A DNA stretch of 34,357 nucleotides, taken from Grimontia sedimenti (lineage in GTDB: Bacteria > Pseudomonadota > Gammaproteobacteria > Enterobacterales > Vibrionaceae). The notes beneath the pieces were generated by a model, which made no database searches, was not told the DNA's origin, and worked only from the letters and a program-made list of their open reading frames with translations. Position 1 is the stretch's first letter. Each line of letters starts with the position of its first letter. The DNA is taken from positions 1-34,357 of the forward strand of contig NZ_JAALDL010000028.1 of NCBI RefSeq assembly GCF_011045095.1, read 5' to 3'. Positions 1 through 8,033 of the stretch are shown here, in pieces. A program made the translations under genes and the position numbers.

Positions 1-20
1 GGTGGTTAAATTTTGTTCTC

Positions 21-260
21 GCTATAAGCGTTTTAGGCGCGGCGAGGTGTGTGCCGCCTAGTCATTCTAAGCAAATACACCTCAACAAAGCATAAAACGC
101 TTAGAGTACGGGACGCGCAGTCGAACCCTTCGGGCAGCGTTTGTGGGGAATTTCTGCTGCGTTATCGGCTTCTCATGTAGGCGAGCTACACATCGAAGCC
201 TCTGCCTTGCATAAAATCCCCACAAACTGCTGCAAAAATCATCACTAAAGGTCAACAGCC
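21..260. repeat. Hairpin-rich dispersed intergenic repeat
   Basis: The first 429 bases hold no credible gene but contain nested inverted repeats. An 11-bp perfect inverted repeat (taagcgtttta at 25-35, taaaacgctta at 93-103) encloses a GC-rich stretch. A second stem pairs 132-149 with 217-233 (gggcagcgtttgtgggga against tccccacaaactgctgc, with a bulge). Inside its loop, 167-200 is an imperfect palindrome starting ggcttc and ending gaagcc. Bases 221-258 recur almost exactly at 1414-1451. This resembles non-coding dispersed repeats of Vibrionaceae intergenic regions; family membership is inferred from memory of their style. Confidence 0.6.
221..258 (+). repeat. 38-bp direct repeat, left copy
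   Basis: Starts cacaaactgctgc and ends aaaggtcaacag. It matches 1414-1451 at 37 of 38 positions (t at 246, c in the other copy). The following bases aacagcccctaa (254-265) are echoed again at 314-325 as aacagcccctag. The two long copies bracket the cupin and XRE/2TM genes. Confidence 0.8.
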
Positions 261-429
261 CCTAATAGCTTGCTCTTTTTGATTGTGACGCCAATACCTT
301 CCTAGCAAAGATAAACAGCCCCTAGCGTTTTCCTTTCATAAATCCCGCTTTCTGTGCAGATTGGTATAGATTTCAGCGCTATGCTCATGACATCCAATTC
401 GTATTGTTCAACTTATCAAGGATGTGATC

Positions 430-741
430 ATGAGAGTGATTCGAAGCGCGAAGTTCACCGCGGAGAATGCCTGGGGAGCGATGGATATCGCCAATATGAA
501 CGGTATCACCACCAGACTGCACTGGACTGACAAACCCTACAAATGGCACATCAACGAAGGCGAGGAAGTCTTTGTGGTGCTGAACGGCATGGTTGAAATG
601 CATTTTCGCGAGGAAGGTGACGAGAAGTCTGTAATGCTTCAGGCTGGCGATATTTTCTACGCTTCTGAAGGCACAGAGCACGTTGCCAAACCTTTGGGTG
701 AAGCACGGGTGTTGGTGATTGAAACCGATGGCAGTGTGTAA
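430..741 (+). CDS. Small single-domain cupin protein
   Basis: Encodes about 103 aa and is essentially one cupin beta-barrel. The motif HINEGEEVFVVLNG (roughly residues 40-53) is cupin motif 1, and LQAGDIFYASEGTEHVA (roughly 71-87) is motif 2 with its metal-ligand His. Cupins of this size are usually cytosolic metal-binding or sugar-binding proteins; the substrate cannot be read from sequence. ATG430 is preferred over the in-frame GTG at 424 because AAGGA at 418-422 lies 7 nt from the ATG but only 1 nt from the GTG. It is followed 190 bp later by a regulator on the same strand, with no sign of co-transcription. Confidence 0.85.
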   Translation: MRVIRSAKFTAENAWGAMDIANMNGITTRLHWTDKPYKWHINEGEEVFVVLNGMVEMHFREEGDEKSVMLQAGDIFYASEGTEHVAKPLGEARVLVIETDGSV

Positions 742-931
742 TTCTTTCCTCTGAATTTCCTTCCTGACGGGTGTTTGTCGCATGGATGACGCCCCGGTTT
801 GATAAACGACTAAATCACGCTAACCTACTGTTTTAAAAGTACTGTCATGTATGTGTCGGGTGAATGACGTTCCTGACAACAAGGAAAGTTCGGTAAATTT
901 TGAAGCGTTCACAGCGAAAAGGAAAAACAAG

Positions 932-1405
932 ATGATTGTCAGGAAATTACGATTGCAGCGCGGCTGGTCGCAAGAGCAACTTTCTGAAATGAGCGGTCTC
1001 AGTGTCCGCACCATTCAGAGAATTGAACGTGGCGATAAAGCAGGTCTGGAATCGCTGAAGTCTCTGGCGGCTGTCTTTGAAATCCAAGTTTCAGACCTTC
1101 AAAAAGAACCGGAGCCCGACATGACAGAAGAAGTGAAATACACCGCCGAAGAAGAACGTGTGATTAATCAGGTACGGGAAATTAAAGGGTTTTATTCCCA
1201 CCTGACCACCTACGTGCTGGTGATAGGATTGCTGTTTGTGATCAACTTCCTCACCAGTCCAGGTTACATTTGGGCATGGTGGCCAGCGATGGGCTGGGGT
1301 ATTGGTATTACTGTCCACGCTTTAAGCTCATTCGAAATCCTGAACTTCTTCGGCCCAGATTGGGAAAAGAAACAGATCGAAAAGCGTCTCGGTCGCAAGC
1401 TTTAA
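932..1405 (+). CDS. XRE-family HTH regulator with C-terminal 2TM domain
   Basis: Encodes about 157 aa. Residues 1-60 are a helix-turn-helix of the XRE/HTH_3 family (RGWSQEQLSEMSGLSVRTIQ, then IERGDKAGLESLKSLAAVF). After an acidic linker comes a 2TM-type domain: a short amphipathic start (EERVINQVREIKGFYSHL), one helix (YVLVIGLLFVINFLT), a tryptophan-rich turn (GYIWAWWPAMGWG) and a second helix, ending in a basic tail. The protein is therefore probably a membrane-tethered DNA-binding regulator. The start at 932 is chosen over an upstream in-frame ATG at 860 because AAGGA (919-923) sits 8 nt before it and homology begins there. The signal and target genes are unknown. Confidence 0.85.
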   Translation: MIVRKLRLQRGWSQEQLSEMSGLSVRTIQRIERGDKAGLESLKSLAAVFEIQVSDLQKEPEPDMTEEVKYTAEEERVINQVREIKGFYSHLTTYVLVIGLLFVINFLTSPGYIWAWWPAMGWGIGITVHALSSFEILNFFGPDWEKKQIEKRLGRKL

Positions 1406-1413
1406 TCTCACTC

Positions 1414-1451
1414 CACAAACTGCTGCAAAAATCATCACCAAAGGTCAACAG
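1414..1451 (+). repeat. 38-bp direct repeat, right copy
   Basis: Near-identical to 221-258 (one substitution). It begins 8 bp after the stop codon of the XRE/2TM gene. The sequence after it (ctctagcattttgct) only loosely resembles that after the left copy, so the conserved unit is short. Confidence 0.8.
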
Positions 1452-1550
1452 ACTCTAGCATTTTGCTGGCCTTTTGCTTTTCTAACCCTAACAACTCCGA
1501 CCTCATCTTGTTGAACCCACTTGGTGCAGTTTTTCTCGCTAATGACACAC

Positions 1551-1581
1551 TTGCCATTTGCCGAAACCGGTTTCGTTAAAT
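1551..1581 (+). promoter_or_regulatory. LacI-family operator in a candidate promoter
   Basis: Bases 1562-1575 form a perfect 14-bp palindrome, cgaaaccggtttcg, with the central CCGG/CG step typical of LacI-family operators. It lies 42 bp upstream of the LacI-type regulator start. It also falls between a -35-like TTGCCA (1551-1556) and a -10-like TTAAAT (1576-1581; 19-bp spacer, so suboptimal). The position suggests autoregulation and repression of the downstream transport operon by steric block. No second copy is visible before the binding-protein gene at 2764, which favours a single promoter for the whole operon. Confidence 0.7.
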
Positions 1582-1616
1582 AGTTTTTAAATTATCAGTA
1601 CGGAACAAGGTGGTTT

Positions 1617-2678
1617 ATGACGTTCAATCAGAGGGTGTCAGCAGTGGGTCGAGGTGTACGTGAGAAACGTCCCACGATCAACGAACTATCCAAGGCATTG
1701 GGGCTTTCCAAAGGCACGGTTTCCCGTGCACTCAATGACTATCCTGACATTTCTCCGATAACCAAACAGCGCGTTCGTGAAAAAGCCAAGGAAATGGGAT
1801 ACCGCGCGCTCAGCTATGCGCAGGCAATCAAAACCGGGCAGGTTTGCGCCATTGGATTGGTATTGAACCTTGGTAGTGACAATGCCCACAGACCCTTCCT
1901 GACCAACTTTATTGATGGTATCAGTCGGGCGGTGAGCCGCCAGAACTGGACGTTAACTGTTGCGACCGCTAATGGCGAAAAAGATGAATTGCTAACGCTT
2001 CGTCGCCTGATAGAAGAGCACAAAGTGGACGGATTCATCCTCCCTAGAAGTAAAGCGCATGACCCGCGTATTGCCCTGCTAAAGGAAGAGGGCGTGCCCT
2101 TTGTGATTTTTGGCCGCTCGCAGGATTTGGATAACGTCAGTTTCTTCGATATCCGTGGTGAAGCCGCGATGCTCGAATCGGTTCAGGTTCTCGCTAGGCG
2201 CGGCCATAAGCGCATTGCCTTTGTGAATGGTGGCGATGAATACAACTACAGCCATTTGCGGGAAGACGGTTTCCGCCAGGGCATGCAATTGTCCGGTCTG
2301 GAAGTGGATGAAAGTCTGTTGCTGCGGGGCGGCATTACCAAGGCGGCAGGACAAAGATTAGGTGAGGAATTACTTTCTCAAAGCGAACCGCCCACTGCGA
2401 TTGTCTGTGCGCTTGATATTGCGGCTCTCGGGGTCTATCGCGCTGCCTCAGAGCGCGGGATTGAGATAGGAAAAGATCTGGCAGTGATTGGTTATGACGG
2501 TCTGCCTGAAAGCGAATTCGCCTCGCCACCACTCACAACGTTTTCTGTCGACATGCGTTATTCAGGCGAGCAGTTGGCGACGCTGCTGCTTCGTCAAATC
2601 AATGGGGAGCGGCCGGAAGATCTCCGAAAGCTGGTGAATGCCCAATTGATAAAGCGCCTGTCCCATGGAATCAAGTAA
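1617..2678 (+). CDS. LacI-family transcriptional regulator
   Basis: Encodes 353 aa. The N-terminal HTH is clear at about residues 20-45 (TINELSKALGLSKGTVSRAL), followed by the hinge region (MGYRALSYAQAIKTG). The C-terminal two-thirds is a periplasmic-binding-protein-like sensor fold (IGLVLNLGS, KVDGFILP, VPFVIFGRS, ARRGHKRIAFVNG, AVIGYDGL). These proteins bind a sugar or sugar phosphate and release their operator. Gene order (regulator, binding protein, permeases, glycosidase, ATPase) points to the imported glycoside or its product as ligand. AAGG at 1607-1610 supports ATG1617; there is a roughly 15-residue leader before the HTH. A matching palindromic operator lies just upstream. Confidence 0.93.
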   Translation: MTFNQRVSAVGRGVREKRPTINELSKALGLSKGTVSRALNDYPDISPITKQRVREKAKEMGYRALSYAQAIKTGQVCAIGLVLNLGSDNAHRPFLTNFIDGISRAVSRQNWTLTVATANGEKDELLTLRRLIEEHKVDGFILPRSKAHDPRIALLKEEGVPFVIFGRSQDLDNVSFFDIRGEAAMLESVQVLARRGHKRIAFVNGGDEYNYSHLREDGFRQGMQLSGLEVDESLLLRGGITKAAGQRLGEELLSQSEPPTAIVCALDIAALGVYRAASERGIEIGKDLAVIGYDGLPESEFASPPLTTFSVDMRYSGEQLATLLLRQINGERPEDLRKLVNAQLIKRLSHGIK

Positions 2679-2763
2679 TAGTAAGGAAAGTGAGCACATA
2701 CTACGCTTTAGTAAACAGCGGGTATTAGACGACGTAATGAACGCGCACAAAAAGGAGTAAACC

Positions 2764-4122
2764 ATGAACAATCAGCAGACTGGCAAGCGCCGTTGGCTGG
2801 CGGGTATCGTGATAACAGCGATGTTTGGCGCCTCATCGGTATATGCCGACTCCATCCGGTTCTGGACAACAGAAGAGCAGCCAGAGCGTCTGGAGCGTCA
2901 ACAAGAGATGGCGAAAGACTTCGAAAAGCTGACCGGTACCAAGGTTGAAGTGATTCCGGTGACTGAGAGTGATCTCGGTACCCGTGCGACAGCAGCTTTC
3001 TCTGCAGGTGATCTGCCTGACGTGATTTACCACACTTTGCAATACTCCCTCCCATGGTCAGAAGCCGGTATTCTGGATGCGGATGCTGCCACAGAAGTGA
3101 TTGAAGAGCTGGGTATGGATACGTTCGCGCCGGGTGCACTGGAAATGGCGACGGTTGAAGATGGTTACGCGGCAGTGCCTGTCGATGGGTGGACGCAGAT
3201 GATCGTTTACCGCAAAGACCTGTTTGATGCCAACAAACTGGCCGCGCCGGATTCCTATGAAAACGTGCTGAAAGCGATCGAAAAACTTCATAACCCGCCA
3301 AACATGTTCGGCTTTGTGGCGGCGACTAAGGTGGACGAAAACTTCATGAGCCAGGTGCTTGAGCATGTTTTCCTCGCCAATGGCGTGACGCCAGTAAACA
3401 AAGACGGCATTCAGCAACTGGATAAGAAGAAAACCATCGAAGTGCTGGAATTCTACAAAGCGATTGCTGATGCCTCGCCAGATGGTGAGCTCTACTGGAA
3501 GCAATCCCGCGAGCTTTATTTTGGCGGCAAAGCAGCGATGATCATCTGGTCTCCATTCATTCTTGATGAGCTGGCAGGTCTGCGTGACAGCGCGCCACCA
3601 ACGATTAATGACGATCCAACCAGTCGCGAGTTGGCTTCGAAAACCGGTATCGTGACCCGTTTCTCTGGTCCATCTAATCCGGAAGGTGCCGCATGGGGTG
3701 ATGTACGTTACTTCGGTATCACGACAGATGCAGACATCGACAATGCCATGGCTTTCGTCCGTTATTCCATGAGCGATGGTTACACCAATACATTGTCGAT
3801 TGCGCCAGAAGGCAAGTTCCCGGTTCGCCGCGGTACTGAAGATAACGCAACGCTCTATACCGAGGCGTGGTCAAAACTGCCGGTTGGCGTTGACCGTAAA
3901 GCGCCGCTGTCTGAGCTGTATGAAGCCGAGATGATTGATGAAATCGTTGGCGGCTTGAACAACGCACAGCGTTGGGGTGTGGCAGAAGGCCAACTGGCGC
4001 TGGCATCAAAAGTCATCAATAGCCAAGTGATCAACCGACTGGTACGCGAATACATCGACGGTACGCGTGATGCCTCTGCCACGGTCGATGCCATGAATAA
4101 AGCACTGGCTGAGCTTTACTAA
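2764..4122 (+). CDS. ABC transporter sugar-binding protein (family 1 SBP)
   Basis: Encodes 452 aa, the usual size of CUT1 binding proteins (UgpB/MalE/AglE type). A Sec signal peptide is visible: KRR, a hydrophobic stretch (WLAGIVITAMFGASSV) and a likely cleavage after VYA at residue 28. The mature part shows the SBP_bac_1 pattern (IRFWTTEEQPERLERQQEMA, GDLPDVIYH, VPVDGWTQMIVYRKDLFD, FFGGKAAMIIW-like segment). It should capture an oligosaccharide or glycosylated osmolyte in the periplasm and deliver it to the permeases encoded next. RBS aaaggag (2751-2757) lies 6 nt before the ATG. The 84-bp gap downstream holds a strong stem-loop that could favour higher expression of this gene. Confidence 0.93.
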   Translation: MNNQQTGKRRWLAGIVITAMFGASSVYADSIRFWTTEEQPERLERQQEMAKDFEKLTGTKVEVIPVTESDLGTRATAAFSAGDLPDVIYHTLQYSLPWSEAGILDADAATEVIEELGMDTFAPGALEMATVEDGYAAVPVDGWTQMIVYRKDLFDANKLAAPDSYENVLKAIEKLHNPPNMFGFVAATKVDENFMSQVLEHVFLANGVTPVNKDGIQQLDKKKTIEVLEFYKAIADASPDGELYWKQSRELYFGGKAAMIIWSPFILDELAGLRDSAPPTINDDPTSRELASKTGIVTRFSGPSNPEGAAWGDVRYFGITTDADIDNAMAFVRYSMSDGYTNTLSIAPEGKFPVRRGTEDNATLYTEAWSKLPVGVDRKAPLSELYEAEMIDEIVGGLNNAQRWGVAEGQLALASKVINSQVINRLVREYIDGTRDASATVDAMNKALAELY

Positions 4123-4157
4123 GCGACGCATTCATTCCCGAACACAATCACCCAACG

Positions 4158-4177
4158 GGAGCGGAGAAATCCGCTCC
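4158..4177 (+). other. Intercistronic stem-loop with GAAA tetraloop
   Basis: ggagcgga (4158-4165), gaaa (4166-4169), tccgctcc (4170-4177): a perfect 8-bp stem closed by a GNRA-type tetraloop, with no T-tract after it. It sits between the binding-protein and first permease genes. In malEFG-like operons, such structures protect the upstream mRNA and raise binding protein over permease; that role is inferred here. Confidence 0.75.
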
Positions 4178-4207
4178 TGACGGGGAAGTCATATCCAAGG
4201 AACTGGG

Positions 4208-5470
4208 ATGAGCGAATCAATTAACACTGTAAAACCTGAGCCGCCCAAGGGTGTCGGACCGCTGCAAAAACGGGAAACCCGGCTGGCATGGGGCCTGTTG
4301 TCGCCCACGTTGATTTCGGTCGCGCTGGTGGTTCTGCTTCCATTGCTGTCTATCTTTTGGATCAGTGCCAAGCCGATAGAATTGGCCGATTTGCGCCCTG
4401 TAGAACCGAATGTCTATGAGCGCTTCCGCGGCAAGCCAAAAGCGGCGGGCGATGAAATCAAAATCGAATACCGTCTGACAAACCGCTCGAAAGAGAAGGT
4501 GATCGAGAGCGTCACGCTGCGTGATGTGCTCCCAGAAGGTCTTACCGCACAATCTGTACCTGAAAACTGCACCCTGAATGGCCGCGAGATTTTCTGTGAA
4601 CTGGGAGATTGGGAGCCGGGCTATAAAGAGCGTATGCAAATCCCGGTTGTGGTCGAAGAAGCCTATATCGCCAACCCCGTGGGAATGCGTGATTATCCGG
4701 CAGAAATGGCAGGTATCAGTAGTTCAGACCTCTTTAATACCAGCTTCACGTTCGACAACTTCACCAAGGTGTTCGACAGTGATGAGTTTGTCGAAGTCCT
4801 CTGGGTGACCATTTTCTACACAGTTTTCGGCACCATTGGCGCACTTGTCGTCGGTATGATGGCGGCGCTTCTGCTTAATAAAACATTCAAAGGTCAGGGT
4901 TTCATTCGTGGCTTAATGCTTTTCCCCTATGTTGCGCCCGTGATTGCCGTTGCCTTTACCTGGGTGACACTGTTTGACCCGTTTTCCGGTTCGGCCAATG
5001 CGCTTTTGATTCAAATGGGTGCAATCACTGAACCCATCAACTTCTTCGGCGAAAAGCCGTTGGCACTGATCAGCGTAACAGTGTTTGAGATCTGGCGTTA
5101 CTTCCCACTCTCCTTCCTGTTCATTCTGGCAAGAATGCAGTCGATAGACGCTGACATGTACGAAGCTGCTCGGATGGATGGCGCGTCGCCCTTCCAGCAA
5201 TTCTGGTATCTCTCGATTCCACAGTTGCTTGGCATTCTGTCGGTTCTTTTCCTGCTGCGTTTTATCTGGACCTTCAACAAGTTCGACGACATCTTCCTGC
5301 TCACCGGCGGTAATGCCGGGACGCGAACACTGACGGTGAATGTGTATGAGCAAGCCTTTGCACTTTCGAACATTGGCGCGGGTGCAGCCGTGGCCGTGGT
5401 GATCTTCGTCTGCTTGCTGATTTTTTCGTTCTTCTTCTTCCGCTATGTCAGCCGTGAGGAGGGTTTATGA
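4208..5470 (+). CDS. CUT1 ABC permease with DUF11-like periplasmic insertion
   Basis: Encodes 420 aa, about 120 longer than a typical MalF/UgpA-type permease. TM1 is at about 28-52. Residues 60-180 form a hydrophilic insertion before the next helix (about 198-223). Residues 84-150 within it look like a DUF11 (conserved-repeat) Ig-like fold: EYRLTNRSKEKV, VTLRDVLPEGLTAQSV and a CTLNGREIFCELGDWEPG segment, with C121 and C130 able to form a disulfide. The remainder is a normal BPD_transp_1 domain with five more helices and the EAA loop (MYEAARMDGASPFQQFW, about 317-333). RBS aagga lies at 4197-4201. The stop overlaps the next gene's start (ATGA), indicating coupling. Confidence 0.9.
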   Translation: MSESINTVKPEPPKGVGPLQKRETRLAWGLLSPTLISVALVVLLPLLSIFWISAKPIELADLRPVEPNVYERFRGKPKAAGDEIKIEYRLTNRSKEKVIESVTLRDVLPEGLTAQSVPENCTLNGREIFCELGDWEPGYKERMQIPVVVEEAYIANPVGMRDYPAEMAGISSSDLFNTSFTFDNFTKVFDSDEFVEVLWVTIFYTVFGTIGALVVGMMAALLLNKTFKGQGFIRGLMLFPYVAPVIAVAFTWVTLFDPFSGSANALLIQMGAITEPINFFGEKPLALISVTVFEIWRYFPLSFLFILARMQSIDADMYEAARMDGASPFQQFWYLSIPQLLGILSVLFLLRFIWTFNKFDDIFLLTGGNAGTRTLTVNVYEQAFALSNIGAGAAVAVVIFVCLLIFSFFFFRYVSREEGL

Positions 5471-6710
5471 TGACGGCTTCAGAAAAACGCTGGTATCGCC
5501 AGGCAGACTTGGTTGCCGCATTCATCGGCGCTGGCTGGGGCATCAGCGCCGCCATTACCGTGACGGTGGCGCTGGCATTGATGACCGGTGCGGGTGTGGC
5601 ACCTTATGTGTGGATTTCCCTGCTGGCTGGTGCAGTGTGCGCAGTGTATGTGCTTCGCATGCAACACCGTCTTGAAGGTACGTCTTTGGTGGTCAGCGCC
5701 ACCACCGTCTATTTGCTGATATTCATGGTGCTGACACTTGGCACACCGTTCACTATTTCGTTGGCTGAGCATACGTCGTCGCAGGCTGTGGCATTTGTTG
5801 TCATGGCACTTTTCACCGTCTGGCCGCTCTCTCGCATGCTGGTGGAAACCCCTGAGGGATGGCTGGATCGCCATGAATTTGAAAGTGCGATCATCAACTT
5901 CATGTATTGGTTCGGCTACCTGTTTTTCATCATCATCGTGGCAGTGCCTTTCTATGTGATGGTGATGACCAGTTTGAAAAGCCAGCAAGCGCTGCTCGCC
6001 AATCCACTCGATTTCAGCCTGGATCTCGACAAAGGATTGGGTCTGTTCCGCTCTTATGTCGAACTCTTTGAGCAGTTCAATTTCGGCGAATACCTGCTGA
6101 CTTCCTTCAGCGTGTCGTCGCGACCGTGATTGTCACGTTGCTGTTCAGCGTGCCAGGGGCTTATGCCGTTGCCCGACTTCGTTTCCGCGGTCAAGCGGCG
6201 ATGTCGCGCTCGATTCTGCTGATTTACATGGTGCCGATGATTGTCCTTGCGCTGCCCATCTATATCGGATTCAGCATGTTGGGCCTTCGCAATTCCCTGT
6301 TTGGCATTCTGTTGATTTATCCGGTGACCACGATTCCTGTGGCGCTCTATATGCTGCAGGGCTACTTCCGCGGATTGCCGGCAGAAGTGGAAGAGGCGGG
6401 TCTGATGGATGGACTGTCGCGACTCAAAGTGATTCTGAAAATCACGCTGCCACTCAGTTTGCCTGCCATGGCATCGGTATCGCTGTACGTCTTTATGATC
6501 GCGTGGAACGAGTTCCTGCTTGCTTTCATGCTGCTCGACGATCCGTCCAAATTCACTCTGACCCGCGGGGTCGCCATGCTCAACAGCTCGGAAATACCCC
6601 GTCAGCATTTGATGGCTGGGGCAGTGATTGCCACCGTGCCTATCATGATGATTTTCCTGGGTCTTGAGCGGTTTATGGTGAAAGGCCTCACAGCGGGATC
6701 GGTGAAATAA
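5467..6710 (+). pseudogene. CUT1 ABC permease (MalG-like), frameshifted, with extra N-terminal TM domain
   Basis: Reads as two ORFs, 5467-6129 (ends SFSVSSRP, stop) and 6126-6710 (starts VIVTLLFSVPGAYAVARL). Together they form one MalG/UgpE-type permease of about 414 aa. Frame 1 is normal through about 6117 and the second frame is open from about 6117, so one base appears missing near 6114-6118, inside a transmembrane segment. The EAA loop (EVEEAGLMDGLSRLKVILK) is in the second part. The first roughly 150 residues carry about four hydrophobic segments before the usual FYVMVMTSLKS start of this family, so the protein is much longer than the normal 280-300 aa. No heptameric slippery site is seen. 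It could be a genuine mutation or a sequencing/assembly error; a disrupted permease would disable the importer. Confidence 0.85.
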
Positions 6711-6720
6711 CGATACGCCC

Positions 6721-6751
6721 AAAGGCGCGAGATTCGCGGTAAAGCGCCTTT
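6721..6751 (+). other. Intercistronic stem-loop
   Basis: aaaggcgc (6721-6728) pairs with gcgccttt (6744-6751) across a 15-nt loop, starting 10 bp after the permease stop codon. There is no T-tract and the next gene begins 34 bp later, so it is more likely a processing or stability element than a full terminator. Confidence 0.55.
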
Positions 6752-6784
6752 CGGCCAACAGCTTAAAATTTTGGGAATTTGATT

Positions 6785-8032
6785 ATGGAAGCTCTGGATA
6801 AACAAGCCATCGACATACTGACAGATAACGATCGAGGCGGTTACACCATACCAACGGCGGGTTTATACCCGTATCAGTGGAACTGGGATAGCGCCTTTGC
6901 GGCATTGGGCTTTTCAACCTTCGATTTACCGCGCGCCTGGCAGGAAATTGAAACCTTACTGACTGCCCAGTGGGATAACGGCATGGTGCCGCACATTGTT
7001 TTCCACCAACCCGATGAAGGTTACTTTCCGGGGCCGGAGGTCTGGGGTGGAAAAGGGCCAATTGCGTCGTCAGGCATCAGCCAACCGCCATTGGTGGCAA
7101 CCTTTGCGCGCAAGATTTATCAGCGTGACGAAGCGTTAGGTCTGGAGAAACTTAAAGCCATTTATCCAGCGTTGGTCGAATGGCACCGCTGGTACATGGC
7201 TTGCCGCGCGGAATCGGGTGTCGTGGCAAGCACGCACCCTTGGGAGAGTGGCCGAGATAACGCGCCTGATTGGGATGAAGCCTCAGAAGCCATTGATATC
7301 TCCAATGTCGGTGAATACCAACGTCGTGATACGTCTCATGTGGATGCATCGATGCGCCCGACCAAGCTGGATTACGACCGCTATCTGTCGCTTTTGTACT
7401 TAGGGCGTGACTGCGGCTGGGATGAGAAGGTGATAGAGCAAACCAGTCCTTTCCGGGTCGCTGATCCCAGCCTGCATTTCACCTTGCTTCGTGGCCACCG
7501 CGATTTGGCGGAGATCGGAAAATTGTTAGGTGAAGATGTCTCCGAGATTGATGGTTGGATCTCTACGCTGGAAGAAGGCTGCAAACAAATCTGGAACAGT
7601 GAGATGAATGCATTCGACAGCGTGAATCTGCGAAACGGCAAGTTCGCGGGAAGCCTGTCCAATGCCTCTTTTCTTTGTTGGTATGCAGGCATTGAAAGCC
7701 CGGAAATGGTCGGTCACCTTGAGCGGATTCTCGGAAATGGGCATTACATCGTGCCGAGCTATGACCCGGCAGGGGAGAAATACGACGCAATGCGCTATTG
7801 GCGCGGCCCTGTATGGGCGATCATGAACGCGCTCATTGGCTGGGGACTGGAAGAGCAAGGACACGTGACGCTGGCGAGAGCAGTGCGCCAGCAGACCGCG
7901 GGTTTGATTTCAAATTATGGCTTCGCCGAATACTTCAATCCGGACAACGGAACGCCGGCAGGCGGCGGGCACTTTACTTGGACAGCAGCCGTTTGGCTTT
8001 CCTGGTCGCTGTCTGACTTAGCAGGAGGCTGA
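6785..8032 (+). CDS. GH63-type glycoside hydrolase, glucosylglycerate/mannosylglycerate hydrolase-like
   Basis: Encodes 415 aa with no signal peptide, so it is cytoplasmic. It is an (alpha/alpha)6-barrel enzyme of the MGH1/GH63 type: [10 protein letters not shown] (15-24), [11 protein letters not shown] (28-38), [14 protein letters not shown] (151-164), [11 protein letters not shown] (338-348), GFAEYFNP (379-386) and HFTWTAA (396-402). By analogy with characterised glucosylglycerate and mannosylglycerate hydrolases, D158 is the likely general acid and E382 the base. Its place inside an ABC-importer operon suggests it splits the imported glycoside, plausibly an osmolyte such as glucosylglycerate, mannosylglycerate or glucosylglycerol. 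Trehalase-like or other alpha-glycosidase activity is not excluded. ATG6785 is used, with ggga at 6773-6776; the in-frame TTG at 6779 is less likely. Confidence 0.85.
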   Translation: MEALDKQAIDILTDNDRGGYTIPTAGLYPYQWNWDSAFAALGFSTFDLPRAWQEIETLLTAQWDNGMVPHIVFHQPDEGYFPGPEVWGGKGPIASSGISQPPLVATFARKIYQRDEALGLEKLKAIYPALVEWHRWYMACRAESGVVASTHPWESGRDNAPDWDEASEAIDISNVGEYQRRDTSHVDASMRPTKLDYDRYLSLLYLGRDCGWDEKVIEQTSPFRVADPSLHFTLLRGHRDLAEIGKLLGEDVSEIDGWISTLEEGCKQIWNSEMNAFDSVNLRNGKFAGSLSNASFLCWYAGIESPEMVGHLERILGNGHYIVPSYDPAGEKYDAMRYWRGPVWAIMNALIGWGLEEQGHVTLARAVRQQTAGLISNYGFAEYFNPDNGTPAGGGHFTWTAAVWLSWSLSDLAGG

Positions 8033-8033
8033 C

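Noticed and set aside
5467-6129. Programmed frameshift as explanation for the split permease
   Set aside because: No slippery heptamer, stimulatory stem-loop or internal Shine-Dalgarno is visible at 6105-6126; a plain one-base loss is simpler.
6054-6758. 234-codon minus-strand ORF
   Set aside because: Antisense shadow of the second permease; His/Arg/Gln-rich composition typical of such shadows.
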